Of a DNA stretch of 54,829 nucleotides, positions 16,820 to 24,402 are shown one piece after another (the stretch's first letter is position 1; every line of letters begins with the position of its first letter). The stretch is from an uncultured Bacteroidales bacterium (GTDB lineage Bacteria > Bacteroidota > Bacteroidia > Bacteroidales > UBA932): assembly GCA_934725575.1 (NCBI GenBank), contig CAKVCK010000024.1, positions 1 through 54,829 of the forward strand, written 5' to 3'. Both the position numbers and the translations under genes were made by a program. The notes under the pieces are model-generated. The model searched no databases. It saw only the letters and a program-made list of their open reading frames with translations, and was not told the origin of the DNA.

Positions 16820-16827
16820 TATTTTTG
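16820..16827 (+). promoter_or_regulatory. TAnnTTTG promoter element
   Basis: TATTTTTG precedes the W-repeat gene ATG (16870) by about 42 bases. Confidence 0.5.
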
Positions 16828-16869
16828 CAGCGAAAGGTTGTTACTTTGCATCATCAAAACAAAACGAGT

Positions 16870-17388
16870 ATGGAAAAGATCAATTTATGCGAGGGCGTGG
16901 TCGCCCAGATGATGGACACTGAGGCGTGGGGCAATGTTTCAGGGAACTTCCCATTCAGCGAGGCGCAACTGGAGAAATATGCCGACAAACTCGACTGGAA
17001 GGAGGTGTCTGGCAACACCAACATCTTCTGGAGCAGCCAGATGCTCGAAAAGTTCAAGAGGAAGCTGGACTGGACGGCTCTCTCACGAAGCATCCAGGAG
17101 GAGAACGTTTCGGCCGAGCTGCTGGAGAAGTTCAAGGACAACTGGAACTGGGAGGAGCTCTCGGACAACAACGGCCTCACTCCTGAGCTCATCGACCAGT
17201 TCGCCGACTACATCAACTGGAAGGCTCTGATCAACAACTGGAACTGCTGTGAGAAACTGGCCACCGAGGAGTTCATCCGGAAATATTCCGACAGGATCCC
17301 GGCCTGCGACTTCAAAGATTCGCGCCTCTGGAGAGAACTGGTCGAGAAGAAGGAGAAAGAGATCAAGAAACAAATCTGCCTGTGTTAA
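16870..17388 (+). CDS. Tryptophan-repeat protein of unknown function
   Basis: This protein of about 172 residues starts at the ATG at 16870; the frame extends upstream only through a TTG inside the promoter. It is built of about five units of roughly 26 residues with the core EKFxxxxDWxxLS: EKYADKLDWKEVS, EKFKRKLDWTALS, EKFKDNWNWEELS, DQFADYINWKALI and RKYSDRIPA. It is acidic and cytosolic, with no signal peptide. Similar W-centred helical repeats occur in uncharacterised bacterial and viral proteins, and I know of no function. A perfect 12-bp-stem terminator closes its transcript. Confidence 0.75.
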   Translation: MEKINLCEGVVAQMMDTEAWGNVSGNFPFSEAQLEKYADKLDWKEVSGNTNIFWSSQMLEKFKRKLDWTALSRSIQEENVSAELLEKFKDNWNWEELSDNNGLTPELIDQFADYINWKALINNWNCCEKLATEEFIRKYSDRIPACDFKDSRLWRELVEKKEKEIKKQICLC

Positions 17389-17406
17389 AACACATTCACC
17401 AGAACG

Positions 17407-17446
17407 ACAGCAGCGAGGTAGGGACGTCCGCCTCGCTGCTGTTTTT
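17407..17446 (+). terminator. Intrinsic terminator
   Basis: ACAGCAGCGAGG (17407-17418) pairs perfectly with CCTCGCTGCTGT (17431-17442), followed by T residues. It ends the W-repeat gene transcript and may also act on the minus strand against the FtsK remnant. Confidence 0.85.
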
Positions 17447-17470
17447 ATGAATATTTCAAGATCGGCAAGA

Positions 17471-17623
17471 TCAGGCTTCTTGGTCAAGATCCGGTGCCGG
17501 AAGGTAATATGGCGTGCAGGAAGCGGCATTCGACTCCACGTAGGAGGTCAGGCGGTCGATCTCCTCAGGACTGATGTACGAGCCCTGGATGCGCTCGGTC
17601 TCTATGCCGACCTTGAAAATCAT
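17471..17623 (-). pseudogene. FtsK/SpoIIIE translocase remnant, C-terminal motor end
   Basis: The 50-codon frame encodes MIFKVGIETERIQGSYISPEEI and then DRLTSYVESNAASCTPYYLP. Reading the same frame upstream adds PPSGGGD, giving GGGDMIF. This combination (GDM-[IL]-[FY], then R-[IV]-Q-G-x-[FY]-[IV]-S-x-E-E-[IV]) is the conserved end of the FtsK/SpoIIIE motor domain. The rest of the motor is missing; it abuts the N-terminal piece in another frame. It ends with DLDQEA and lacks a gamma domain. Confidence 0.65.
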
Positions 17624-17748
17624 ATCTCCTCCTCCGCTCGGCGGCCATTTGCGATCTTTTCTTCCGGAACTCTGCTTTCGGGAATATAATCATCCAGCAA
17701 ATCCAAAGGGGGCAGCTGGTAGTCAGAAGAAGTGTTTTCTTTTTTCAT
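17620..17748 (-). pseudogene. FtsK/SpoIIIE translocase remnant, N-terminal piece of the core
   Basis: The 42-codon frame begins MKKENTSSDYQLPPLDLLDD. Y-x-LPPLDLL marks the beginning of the FtsK/SpoIIIE translocase core. After about 20 more residues the frame stops and overlaps, in another frame, the piece containing the motor end. A normal core has several hundred residues between these two points, including the Walker motifs. The simplest reading is an internally deleted paralogue. It starts 20 bp downstream of the metallophosphoesterase stop on the same strand. Confidence 0.6.
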
Positions 17749-17767
17749 ATTATTAAACATCAATATA

Positions 17768-18409
17768 TTACAAGCAAAAAATCCTAAATGACACCGCAGT
17801 TCCCGGGCCGTCTCCGATCGTCAGGACGTTAATAGTCGTGTTCGCAAGGTCATAGACCTCATCGAGGACCGCCCCGTTGGAGAATACAATCCCGTTCCGC
17901 TCCTCCACTCCGGCGGCTTTATGAATATGCCCGAACAGATGAAGTTTCGGATGGATCTGCATCACGCGCTGCCTCAAAAGAGGTTCACCGTAGTGGATCT
18001 CATCGGAAAGGTCAAGAATATCCTCGGGCGGCTGATGGGTGACAAGAACGTCCGTGTCCGGAGGTATATTCATAAAATCATTTTCCTCTCGCCTATTGAT
18101 TGCATCCTCGAAGAACATCGGCACTCCGTAGAACTTGACACCTTCGATCTGGACTCCAGAGTTGCAGAGATAATGACAGTTCTCGTCAAGCCCCTCAAGC
18201 GACGCTCCCCGAAGGCAGAAGTCGTGGTTGCCGGCGATGAAGACCTTGTGCCTGTGGGGCAGATCGCAGAACCATTCCATAAAGTCCAGCGCCTCCGCCT
18301 CGGTCCCCATCATCGTGAAGTCCCCGGAATGCACAATCACATCCCCCTCCGGCAGATTCGTCAGCCGCCGGTGCATATTGTGAGTGTCCGAAATGTGAAC
18401 TATTCTCAT
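17768..18409 (-). CDS. Calcineurin-like metallophosphoesterase
   Basis: This 213-residue protein has the full dimetal motif set: DTH (HISDTHNMH, near 8-10), GD (VIVHSGDFT), GNHD (IAGNHDFCL), a His in VLVTHQPP and GHIH (LFGHIHKAAG). It is a small cytosolic phosphodiesterase or phosphatase of the calcineurin-like superfamily; the substrate cannot be read from sequence. It starts at ATG 18409. The FtsK remnant lies immediately downstream. Confidence 0.9.
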   Translation of the reverse strand: MRIVHISDTHNMHRRLTNLPEGDVIVHSGDFTMMGTEAEALDFMEWFCDLPHRHKVFIAGNHDFCLRGASLEGLDENCHYLCNSGVQIEGVKFYGVPMFFEDAINRREENDFMNIPPDTDVLVTHQPPEDILDLSDEIHYGEPLLRQRVMQIHPKLHLFGHIHKAAGVEERNGIVFSNGAVLDEVYDLANTTINVLTIGDGPGTAVSFRIFCL

Positions 18410-18599
18410 ATTCCTTGGTCTTTGAACATCGCCCGGACTTTCCTAAGAGCGGCTTCCATAAGTCTGTTTTTCGCAAAGATAGCCATCAACATTGCCATTT
18501 TGCGGCAGTTCTTACTCTAACCCAGACTTACCTCTTTTCGATTGCCTATCAATATTAACCGCTACATATATAATAGACAACATAGCCGAAAGCGTTTTG

Positions 18600-18736
18600 T
18601 AAAACGGCGGCAAGAACAACGCATCTGATAGTGCCACAATTGGGTATTGTATGCCGCCTACCCAATCAAAACCCATAAGCGGCATAACATCCCTGCTCTC
18701 AACACTTTCAAACAAGGCCGTTCTGCCACCGTTTTA
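18600..18736 (-). ncRNA. Candidate structured RNA with a pseudoknot
   Basis: An outer stem joins 18601-18617 to 18720-18735: AAAACGG/CCGTTTT, GGCA/TGCC and GAAC/GTTC, with one bulge and one position that is a G-U pair only in minus-strand RNA. Inside, two interleaved perfect 8-bp pairings, ATTGGGTA (18639-18646)/TACCCAAT (18659-18666) and TATGCCGC (18650-18657)/GCGGCATA (18679-18686), form either an H-type pseudoknot or a pair of mutually exclusive hairpins. It begins 36 bases after the stop of the DUF6140-like gene on the minus strand. A 67-codon frame (18512-18715, minus) overlaps it and may be chance. Confidence 0.4.
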
Positions 18737-18771
18737 ACAAATTCAACAGTTGTGGTTTCTCAAGGCTCAAA

Positions 18772-18984
18772 CTACCCCAACAGCACGCAATCAAAGTCCG
18801 CCTTGCAGCAGCAAGACCGCTTGTAGTCAAAGCCGTAGGTGCGCATATACGCCTCCGCGACCTCTTTTGCCCCATTGTTGAACGGATTCGACAGATTCGT
18901 CGAAACAACAACTGACATCTCCGGTGTCAGCACCTGCCCGTTTGAACGTCTGATTCTTTTGGGAGTGATTCTGAATGCTTTCAT
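18772..18984 (-). CDS. DUF6140-like small protein
   Basis: This protein of about 70 residues starts at the ATG at 18984 (MKAFRITPKRIRRSNGQVL); a longer frame reaches 19044. The pattern MKAFRI-x-x-KR, then RSNG, VVVSTNLSNPFNNGAKEVAEAYMRTYGFDYK, fits the small DUF6140-type proteins of Bacteroidota accessory regions. The end is cysteine-rich (SCCCKADFDC). The function is unknown. Downstream on the same strand lies the candidate pseudoknot RNA. Confidence 0.55.
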   Translation of the reverse strand: MKAFRITPKRIRRSNGQVLTPEMSVVVSTNLSNPFNNGAKEVAEAYMRTYGFDYKRSCCCKADFDCVLLG

Positions 18985-19089
18985 TGTAACTCTATCGTTT
19001 ATTTTTTCCTCGTAGAACTTGCCTTGTTCAAGATCGCAAGTCAACTCTACTGTACCAATATTACCGTGTGTGTGTATTTTGCTATAACT

Positions 19090-21105
19090 TTATACTACTA
19101 TATTGGGCATTATTCCAGTGACAAGATTCAATGCTTTCAGAATCCGCGTTTTGGAAAGTTCCTCATATTCTTTGATTTGAGTCTCTCCCCAATCTCCACT
19201 CTGCTTTACGACCTCCATCATTTCCAACAACTTTAGGCTAAGACCATTCCTGACTTCTTCTATAAGGCCGAAATTGTCTAACTTTGCCTTGGGCATATTG
19301 TTGCTGAACTTTGAGTTCATACCTCTGCTAATCAAGCAAAGATTACCAAAGTCGTTAAGTCCTTTGTCTTTCAAGTCACTATAGCCAGGCATAGGGTTCT
19401 GTGGATAAAAGTGTTCGACAGAAGTCCTGTACGAAAACTCGAACTTCGGATTTTTTATCGGATTCTTCCTCCATATAATAAAATCATAGAAATTGAAAAC
19501 GTAATTGGGGACATTGCAACCGCGGTCAATGCTACTCCAGTCTATAATGCTATCATTAGAAGGCCGGAATCCCTCTCTATCATAAATAATACGCTCAAAA
19601 TCTGTTTTTTCTTGTCCTATATAGACAAGCATAAAACTGCAGGCCAGATTATATAACCTGTCACGCAGAAAAGATGCTTCTATGGTCTCGTGCTTATGTA
19701 CACAATAAAGCAATGCATTAAGCCAATACTTGTAGATCTGCGTGGGTGCAGACACGTGAAACATCGCTTCCAGCATCCGGATTTCCTTACCAAGGTCGTT
19801 TTCATCCTCATAGCCATCCGATGCGAACGTATTCACATAGTTCGCTTTATTGTTATCATATTTACGAATTGACTTCAGACTCCAGCTCTCGGAACCGTTG
19901 ATATATTCTCTTTTGATTACATATCGGTCATATTGGACTCTCAAAGAGAGTAACTCCATAATAAAGAATTTCACAAAGCGCTTTCTTCCCTCATCGTCTG
20001 CCATAGATTCCAGTACGGTCTGAAAGATTGGTATTAAAGCCTTGTCGTCAAGCCTGATTTTAGAATCCACCTCTTTATTATAGAATCTTTCATCGTGATA
20101 GCATACCTTGAGTACCTGCAAAAGGAAATTCGGGAAGTTTATAATAGAACCGAAACGGTCTTGCTTGCCTTCATCTTGGCTTCCATCACGAGGCAGCTCA
20201 TATCTTACATTGTTTTTTGCATCCTCAAAAAGATTGTTGAGCGTATGAGGTTTGCAAACCTCATCATCCTCAATCGAACAGCTGTCATTTTCAAGTGCAT
20301 TACACAGGGAATCGAAATCCTCATACTGAAGATTTGCCCATTTGTCGTCGAAAATTTTTGTCCTTGGGCCAACAGGGAAATTCATTTGAACATATGAACT
20401 CATATCCGAACAGGCCTCCCATATAAGATGGAAAAGTTTGTGCTCTTTAGGGTCCAGCTTGCCAAGCAATATTGCCTTAAGTACTTCGTGCTTTTCAAGT
20501 TGTTCCCCGCGCGTATTCATAATCTCAAAATAATGGTTCAATTGAGTGTCTTGCGGAACCGGAATACGAAAAATGATCACCTTCGTAAAAAGGTATTCTG
20601 AGAATTCCTTTATAGTCAACCCTTTTGTACTGAGTATCTGTGGGAGATTCTTTTTCAACAAGCCATATACATCAATTATATTTCGCGCGGCCTGATGTTC
20701 TGAATATTGATTACTCTGAAGCATCATAAGAGCGTCGTCGGCCTCTTTTCTGTGGTCATAAGAAAGATTGGGCCTCTCAAACCAGTCTGCGACTTGATGG
20801 CCTTCAATAAAACTTTGGTGCTTCAATAAACTTACAAGAATAGTCAACGTTGTCAAACGTTGTTGGCCATCTATAGTTTCAAAATACGCATTTCCATTGA
20901 CGTTTCTGACAAAGACAACAACGGAACCTATATAATAGTTTTGATTGCTATTGTTCTTGGCATAGTCAGAAATATCTTCCAGCAATTGAACCGCTTCCCT
21001 TTCTCCCCAATCATAGTTGCGTTGATAAATTGGAATGACATACTTACCCTCAGACAGCAAGTCCTTTACTGTCAGTTGCGCTATATTGTTATTAATCGTT
21101 GCCAT
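19090..21105 (-). CDS. DUF262-DUF1524 protein (GmrSD-like restriction enzyme)
   Basis: This 671-residue protein has the DUF262 ParB-like domain at its N-terminus (IPIYQRNYDW near 24-33 and IDGQQRLTT near 78-86) and a DUF1524 HNH-type nuclease domain at its C-terminus. The latter shows VEHFYPQNP near 560, then NDFGNLCLISRGMNSKFSNN. This is the fused architecture of GmrSD/BrxU type IV enzymes, in which DUF262 uses nucleotides and DUF1524 cuts modified DNA. It is the last gene of a three-gene minus-strand operon; its ATG lies 14 bp inside the upstream DUF262 gene. The region is AT-richer than its surroundings. The domain assignment is firm; the target is inferred. Confidence 0.9.
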   Translation of the reverse strand: MATINNNIAQLTVKDLLSEGKYVIPIYQRNYDWGEREAVQLLEDISDYAKNNSNQNYYIGSVVVFVRNVNGNAYFETIDGQQRLTTLTILVSLLKHQSFIEGHQVADWFERPNLSYDHRKEADDALMMLQSNQYSEHQAARNIIDVYGLLKKNLPQILSTKGLTIKEFSEYLFTKVIIFRIPVPQDTQLNHYFEIMNTRGEQLEKHEVLKAILLGKLDPKEHKLFHLIWEACSDMSSYVQMNFPVGPRTKIFDDKWANLQYEDFDSLCNALENDSCSIEDDEVCKPHTLNNLFEDAKNNVRYELPRDGSQDEGKQDRFGSIINFPNFLLQVLKVCYHDERFYNKEVDSKIRLDDKALIPIFQTVLESMADDEGRKRFVKFFIMELLSLRVQYDRYVIKREYINGSESWSLKSIRKYDNNKANYVNTFASDGYEDENDLGKEIRMLEAMFHVSAPTQIYKYWLNALLYCVHKHETIEASFLRDRLYNLACSFMLVYIGQEKTDFERIIYDREGFRPSNDSIIDWSSIDRGCNVPNYVFNFYDFIIWRKNPIKNPKFEFSYRTSVEHFYPQNPMPGYSDLKDKGLNDFGNLCLISRGMNSKFSNNMPKAKLDNFGLIEEVRNGLSLKLLEMMEVVKQSGDWGETQIKEYEELSKTRILKALNLVTGIMPNIVV

Positions 21106-22513
21106 AATACTTGTTGTATTCCTTAAACATTTCCTTCACTTCTTCACAACCGGAGCATTCCTTTGACCAGACACCTTCCATATTTACATTGATAATGTCA
21201 TACGGGGTTTTGGCATCAAAAACCTGTCTGAACAGGCTGTCGCTACCTGATGCGTGGTTGTCAACGGATGCCAATTGCACAGTCCTCAACTGAAGTCTCA
21301 GTTTATATGCCCAAATGAAAAACTGAGGCACCACCTTGTCAAGTTCTTTTTCTCCAAATCTATCCACATAGTACAAAAGAAGCGTATAGAACATATCCCT
21401 AATATATCCGTCACCAGTTCTGCCTGATCCATTGTAAGTAGTTATCAAGTTCAGAATAGCTTTTGCCCTACTTCCTTCCGGTAGGGTTTTCCTGTATTGA
21501 CGGATGTGTTCATACAAATTCATATAATGGCGAATCATATCAAAGAATCGACCTCCATTAATCATCTGATCATCGAGATTGAAGGGGTACTCAATATGGT
21601 TTCTGTCTATCATTCTGACTGGGTCTTCGTTGTATGCGTTGGAGAATATATGGGCTATTACTTCCATTTGATAGAATGGATAGCGTTTCCCGTCGCTCAA
21701 TGAAACTCCTTTGAATATATCCGTATACTCCTTTGTAAACCGTCTCGCCCACTTTCCGCGAGACCACCTTTTTGCTCTGAATAAGGTTTGGAATACCTCC
21801 ATCAAGAAAGCGGTTGGTCTGTTTTGCCACTCATCAATATTTCTGCTATCCTCCTGACTTAGTGAAGAGATTTCCCTCAGGTGGTATGCTTTCAGCAAAT
21901 CGTGTGCGGCAAGATCTTTTCCACGGGCATTTTGCGAATCGAAGAATTGGAACGCTTCCGATATATTATGTAATCCAACGACGACAAATTCACACTTTGT
22001 CAGCAGAAAATCAAAGAGTTGCTGATCAAAATCAACCTTTCTGTTCTCTATGGTGTGAATATTCTCGACTATGTTATGCAATGAATAGCGGTTGCTAAAA
22101 GACACTCTATCCGCAAAATCGTTTATCTTCTTGTATATATCAGAGTAACTTGCTTTGACCCTATCGTCTTTCAACGCATCGTACATAACACGAATAAGCA
22201 ATGCCAACGTAATTATACGTTGTTGCCCGTCAACAATTTCGTTGTTATGTAAAACAAGGGTACCAAGTCTGTATTGCTTTTGCTCCCTGAATGCAAGAAT
22301 ATCAGAAATAAGTTGGTTGACATTCTTTGCCGTCCATTTATATGGCCTTTGATATGGCGGAATAACAAAATCATTGAAGGGCAAAGAGCCGACGTTGCAG
22401 ATTTCAACTTGAGGTGACTGCCCTGAAATATCTTCCTGAAGAGCATACGACCTGTCAATATAGTTGTAATCTTTCCCCTCTTGATGGGAATGTTGATCGA
22501 TTGGAGCTGCCAT
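21092..22513 (-). CDS. DUF262 protein (GmrS-like) without nuclease domain
   Basis: This 473-residue protein has the same ParB-like DUF262 motifs (VIPPYQRPYKW near 50-60 and IVDGQQRIITLALL near 92-105) but no DUF1524 tail. Its C-terminal half is helical and ends in CSGCEEVKEMFKEYNKYYGND. It overlaps the DUF262-DUF1524 gene by 14 bp, so the two products are made together and may associate as a regulatory or loading subunit plus a nuclease subunit. Tandem DUF262 genes are seen in other bacteria. The N-terminal about 40 residues are unlike the partner. Confidence 0.88.
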   Translation of the reverse strand: MAAPIDQHSHQEGKDYNYIDRSYALQEDISGQSPQVEICNVGSLPFNDFVIPPYQRPYKWTAKNVNQLISDILAFREQKQYRLGTLVLHNNEIVDGQQRIITLALLIRVMYDALKDDRVKASYSDIYKKINDFADRVSFSNRYSLHNIVENIHTIENRKVDFDQQLFDFLLTKCEFVVVGLHNISEAFQFFDSQNARGKDLAAHDLLKAYHLREISSLSQEDSRNIDEWQNRPTAFLMEVFQTLFRAKRWSRGKWARRFTKEYTDIFKGVSLSDGKRYPFYQMEVIAHIFSNAYNEDPVRMIDRNHIEYPFNLDDQMINGGRFFDMIRHYMNLYEHIRQYRKTLPEGSRAKAILNLITTYNGSGRTGDGYIRDMFYTLLLYYVDRFGEKELDKVVPQFFIWAYKLRLQLRTVQLASVDNHASGSDSLFRQVFDAKTPYDIINVNMEGVWSKECSGCEEVKEMFKEYNKYYGND

Positions 22514-22575
22514 AACGATTATTTCTATAATTTAGTACTTCGGCTCACTATTCACAAAGCCGGAGAGCGCTTCTC

Positions 22576-23889
22576 TTATTTATCTTTCCATTTATTTGCC
22601 TCGGCATCCCACTCCGCAGCCTTCACTTTATTTTCAGAGAAAATCCGCTGAAGTTCTTTATTATTCGCCTTAACGGTCTCTTCCTTTCCATTGAAGTGAT
22701 ACTTATATAACTTATCAGGCCTGCCATCTACCATTGCCTTAAACCGGCCAAGAGTCAACCAAGCATAATGAGAATCATAAGCGGATATTGTTCTTCTATA
22801 AACGGAGATAACACCGACACCTTCCTCACAGAAAACAAGAGGTTCAACAAGCAAGAAAGATACTTTAGTACATCCATCGTTGATTAGTTTACGGGCACAG
22901 AAACGATCGAGATCCTCATTTATATTCTCCTCAGACTCAACGGGCATCGGGTTATTAGGCTTGTCAAATTCATATTTGACTTCTTTTTCCACTTTGCCAT
23001 TTCCGTCCGCTTCAAAGATCACCCAACCTTTCGCCAGAAAAGCGCCGATATATCCAGGCCCGCCAGTTTGATACAAAAAGACAATATCATTATTATGACA
23101 GCGCTTGATTAGATTCGTCCTCCAAACCTCACCGTATTCACAAAGGCCAAGCGCATTTATGTCATTAGCGAATATACTCTTCTGCCAATTGTCATCCAAC
23201 ATATTGAAATGGACACAATTCCCTTGAATATGTCGATCAAGTTCAACAATATTTGGTATTTCAGGGACCGAATCTAATACAGGCTCCTCTTTATCAAGGG
23301 CTTGTGTTTCTGACTCCGGCTCATTATCATTCTTAAGAAGATGATTGAATCTATTCCACAAGGTCTTGATTTCTGTCTTACTCTGATCTTGTTCCGTCTC
23401 CATTATACTTGAACGTAAAACTTTGGTAATATTCTCAAATACCGCCACATAATCATCCAATGATGAATCAAATTCAAGTTTTTCCAATTCTTCGGAAAGG
23501 GCTTTGATTTGTGAATCATCAAGATAGAAAATCAACTTGTTGAAAATTTCCGACCTTAAAGCGATTATTTCCTCTGGATCAACCTTGTCGTCATTCATAA
23601 TTGACCACATTTTTGAAACAAACTCTGCATATACTGAAATCTTGTTCTCATACACTTTGATATTCCTCTCGCGCGATTCTTCATTATTTGACTGACCAGT
23701 AAGCAGTTGATTAGTAACAACGGCCGTAAAAACAACAGACAGCACAACCGCGATGGTTTGAAAAAGCATATCCTGCGCAGAGAATATCTTCGGCAGAATG
23801 GCAAAAATGCCGATGATAAAAATAGCGATCGCCAGATAAATAAGGAGCCTTGCCGTATCCTTGGCTTCTTTCTTTTGTTTCTTATCCAT
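22576..23889 (-). CDS. Membrane-anchored protein with PUA/EVE-like C-terminal domain
   Basis: This 437-residue protein has two transmembrane helices (about 13-32 and 41-61), a charged helical linker (about 70-205) and a C-terminal domain (about 215-400). That domain has NCVHFNMLDDNWQ, GEVWRTNLIKRCHNNDIVFLYQTG and GPGYIGAFLAKGWVIFE, then a second beta-rich half. The order of a Trp-bearing start, DIVFLY and GxIGAFLAKG resembles EVE/PUA-type domains, which in other restriction systems bind modified bases. This match is by eye and moderate. It is the first gene of the operon, 62 bp before the DUF262 gene. A membrane-tethered sensor of incoming modified DNA is a reasonable inference. Confidence 0.65.
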   Translation of the reverse strand: MDKKQKKEAKDTARLLIYLAIAIFIIGIFAILPKIFSAQDMLFQTIAVVLSVVFTAVVTNQLLTGQSNNEESRERNIKVYENKISVYAEFVSKMWSIMNDDKVDPEEIIALRSEIFNKLIFYLDDSQIKALSEELEKLEFDSSLDDYVAVFENITKVLRSSIMETEQDQSKTEIKTLWNRFNHLLKNDNEPESETQALDKEEPVLDSVPEIPNIVELDRHIQGNCVHFNMLDDNWQKSIFANDINALGLCEYGEVWRTNLIKRCHNNDIVFLYQTGGPGYIGAFLAKGWVIFEADGNGKVEKEVKYEFDKPNNPMPVESEENINEDLDRFCARKLINDGCTKVSFLLVEPLVFCEEGVGVISVYRRTISAYDSHYAWLTLGRFKAMVDGRPDKLYKYHFNGKEETVKANNKELQRIFSENKVKAAEWDAEANKWKDK

Positions 23890-23933
23890 ATCTCAATGTT
23901 TTTATTTCAGTATCAAATATTCAGTCATTGTTC

Positions 23934-24146
23934 TTATTCCCAAAGCGTGGCACCGTCGCTCATTTTAGAATACCGGTTCTGGAAGACCGTTGGAATAAAA
24001 TAAGCAGCAGTCCCACGCGCAATCCCGCTGAGGGGATATGACGAGGGAAAATGTCCGCTTACTCTCTTCCAGGTGAATTTTCCAGATTCGTATTCGAGAA
24101 TAAACTTACACTTCCGTGTTCTCAAGTATGTCTCGCTAAGGTACAT
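23934..24146 (-). CDS. Possible small protein in the operon leader
   Basis: This frame of about 70 residues starts at the ATG at 24146; the open frame reaches a GTG at 24215. It contains EYESGKFTWKRVSGHFPSSYPLSGIARG and SKMSDGATLWE and has no recognisable motif. It lies between the promoter at 24246 and the membrane protein gene. It could be a real small protein or chance; the leader is otherwise empty. Confidence 0.3.
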   Translation of the reverse strand: MYLSETYLRTRKCKFILEYESGKFTWKRVSGHFPSSYPLSGIARGTAAYFIPTVFQNRYSKMSDGATLWE

Positions 24147-24245
24147 AACTTTTTTGAATATACAAGGCTGCCGCTTATCTGTTTTCTCTCCTGTTTTCGA
24201 CCAGCGGAGGTTCACGGGAACCCGGCTCAGACAGTTCTGTCATTA

Positions 24246-24253
24246 CAAAAGTA
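24246..24253 (-). promoter_or_regulatory. TAnnTTTG promoter for the DUF262 operon
   Basis: On the minus strand this reads TACTTTTG. It is the best -7 element upstream of the operon and would give a leader of about 350 bases before the ATG at 23889. A small hairpin ACAG-AA-CTGT lies near the start. Confidence 0.45.
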
Positions 24254-24320
24254 CAATCTCTCACTGCCATTTCCCGGCAGCCAGATAAAAGTCGAGTTTT
24301 GGCCAACTCTCAATAACATT

Positions 24321-24369
24321 CACTTTAACAAAAGTGATTTTCTTTAATAAATTCGCTTTTACAAAAGCG
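24321..24369. repeat. Two inverted repeats, likely operator of the second ATPase gene
   Basis: CACTTT-AACA-AAAGTG (24321-24336) and CGCTTTT-AC-AAAAGCG (24354-24369) are related palindromes, each followed by ATTTT, spaced 33 bases apart. They end 6 bases before the -7 element of the ATPase gene. Confidence 0.7.
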
Positions 24370-24375
24370 ATTTTG

Positions 24376-24383
24376 TATATTTG
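24376..24383 (+). promoter_or_regulatory. TAnnTTTG promoter of the second ATPase gene
   Basis: TATATTTG, identical to the element of the first ATPase gene, lies 19 bases before the ATG at 24403. Confidence 0.65.
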
Positions 24384-24402
24384 CAAAAACATTAGTAATA
24401 TT

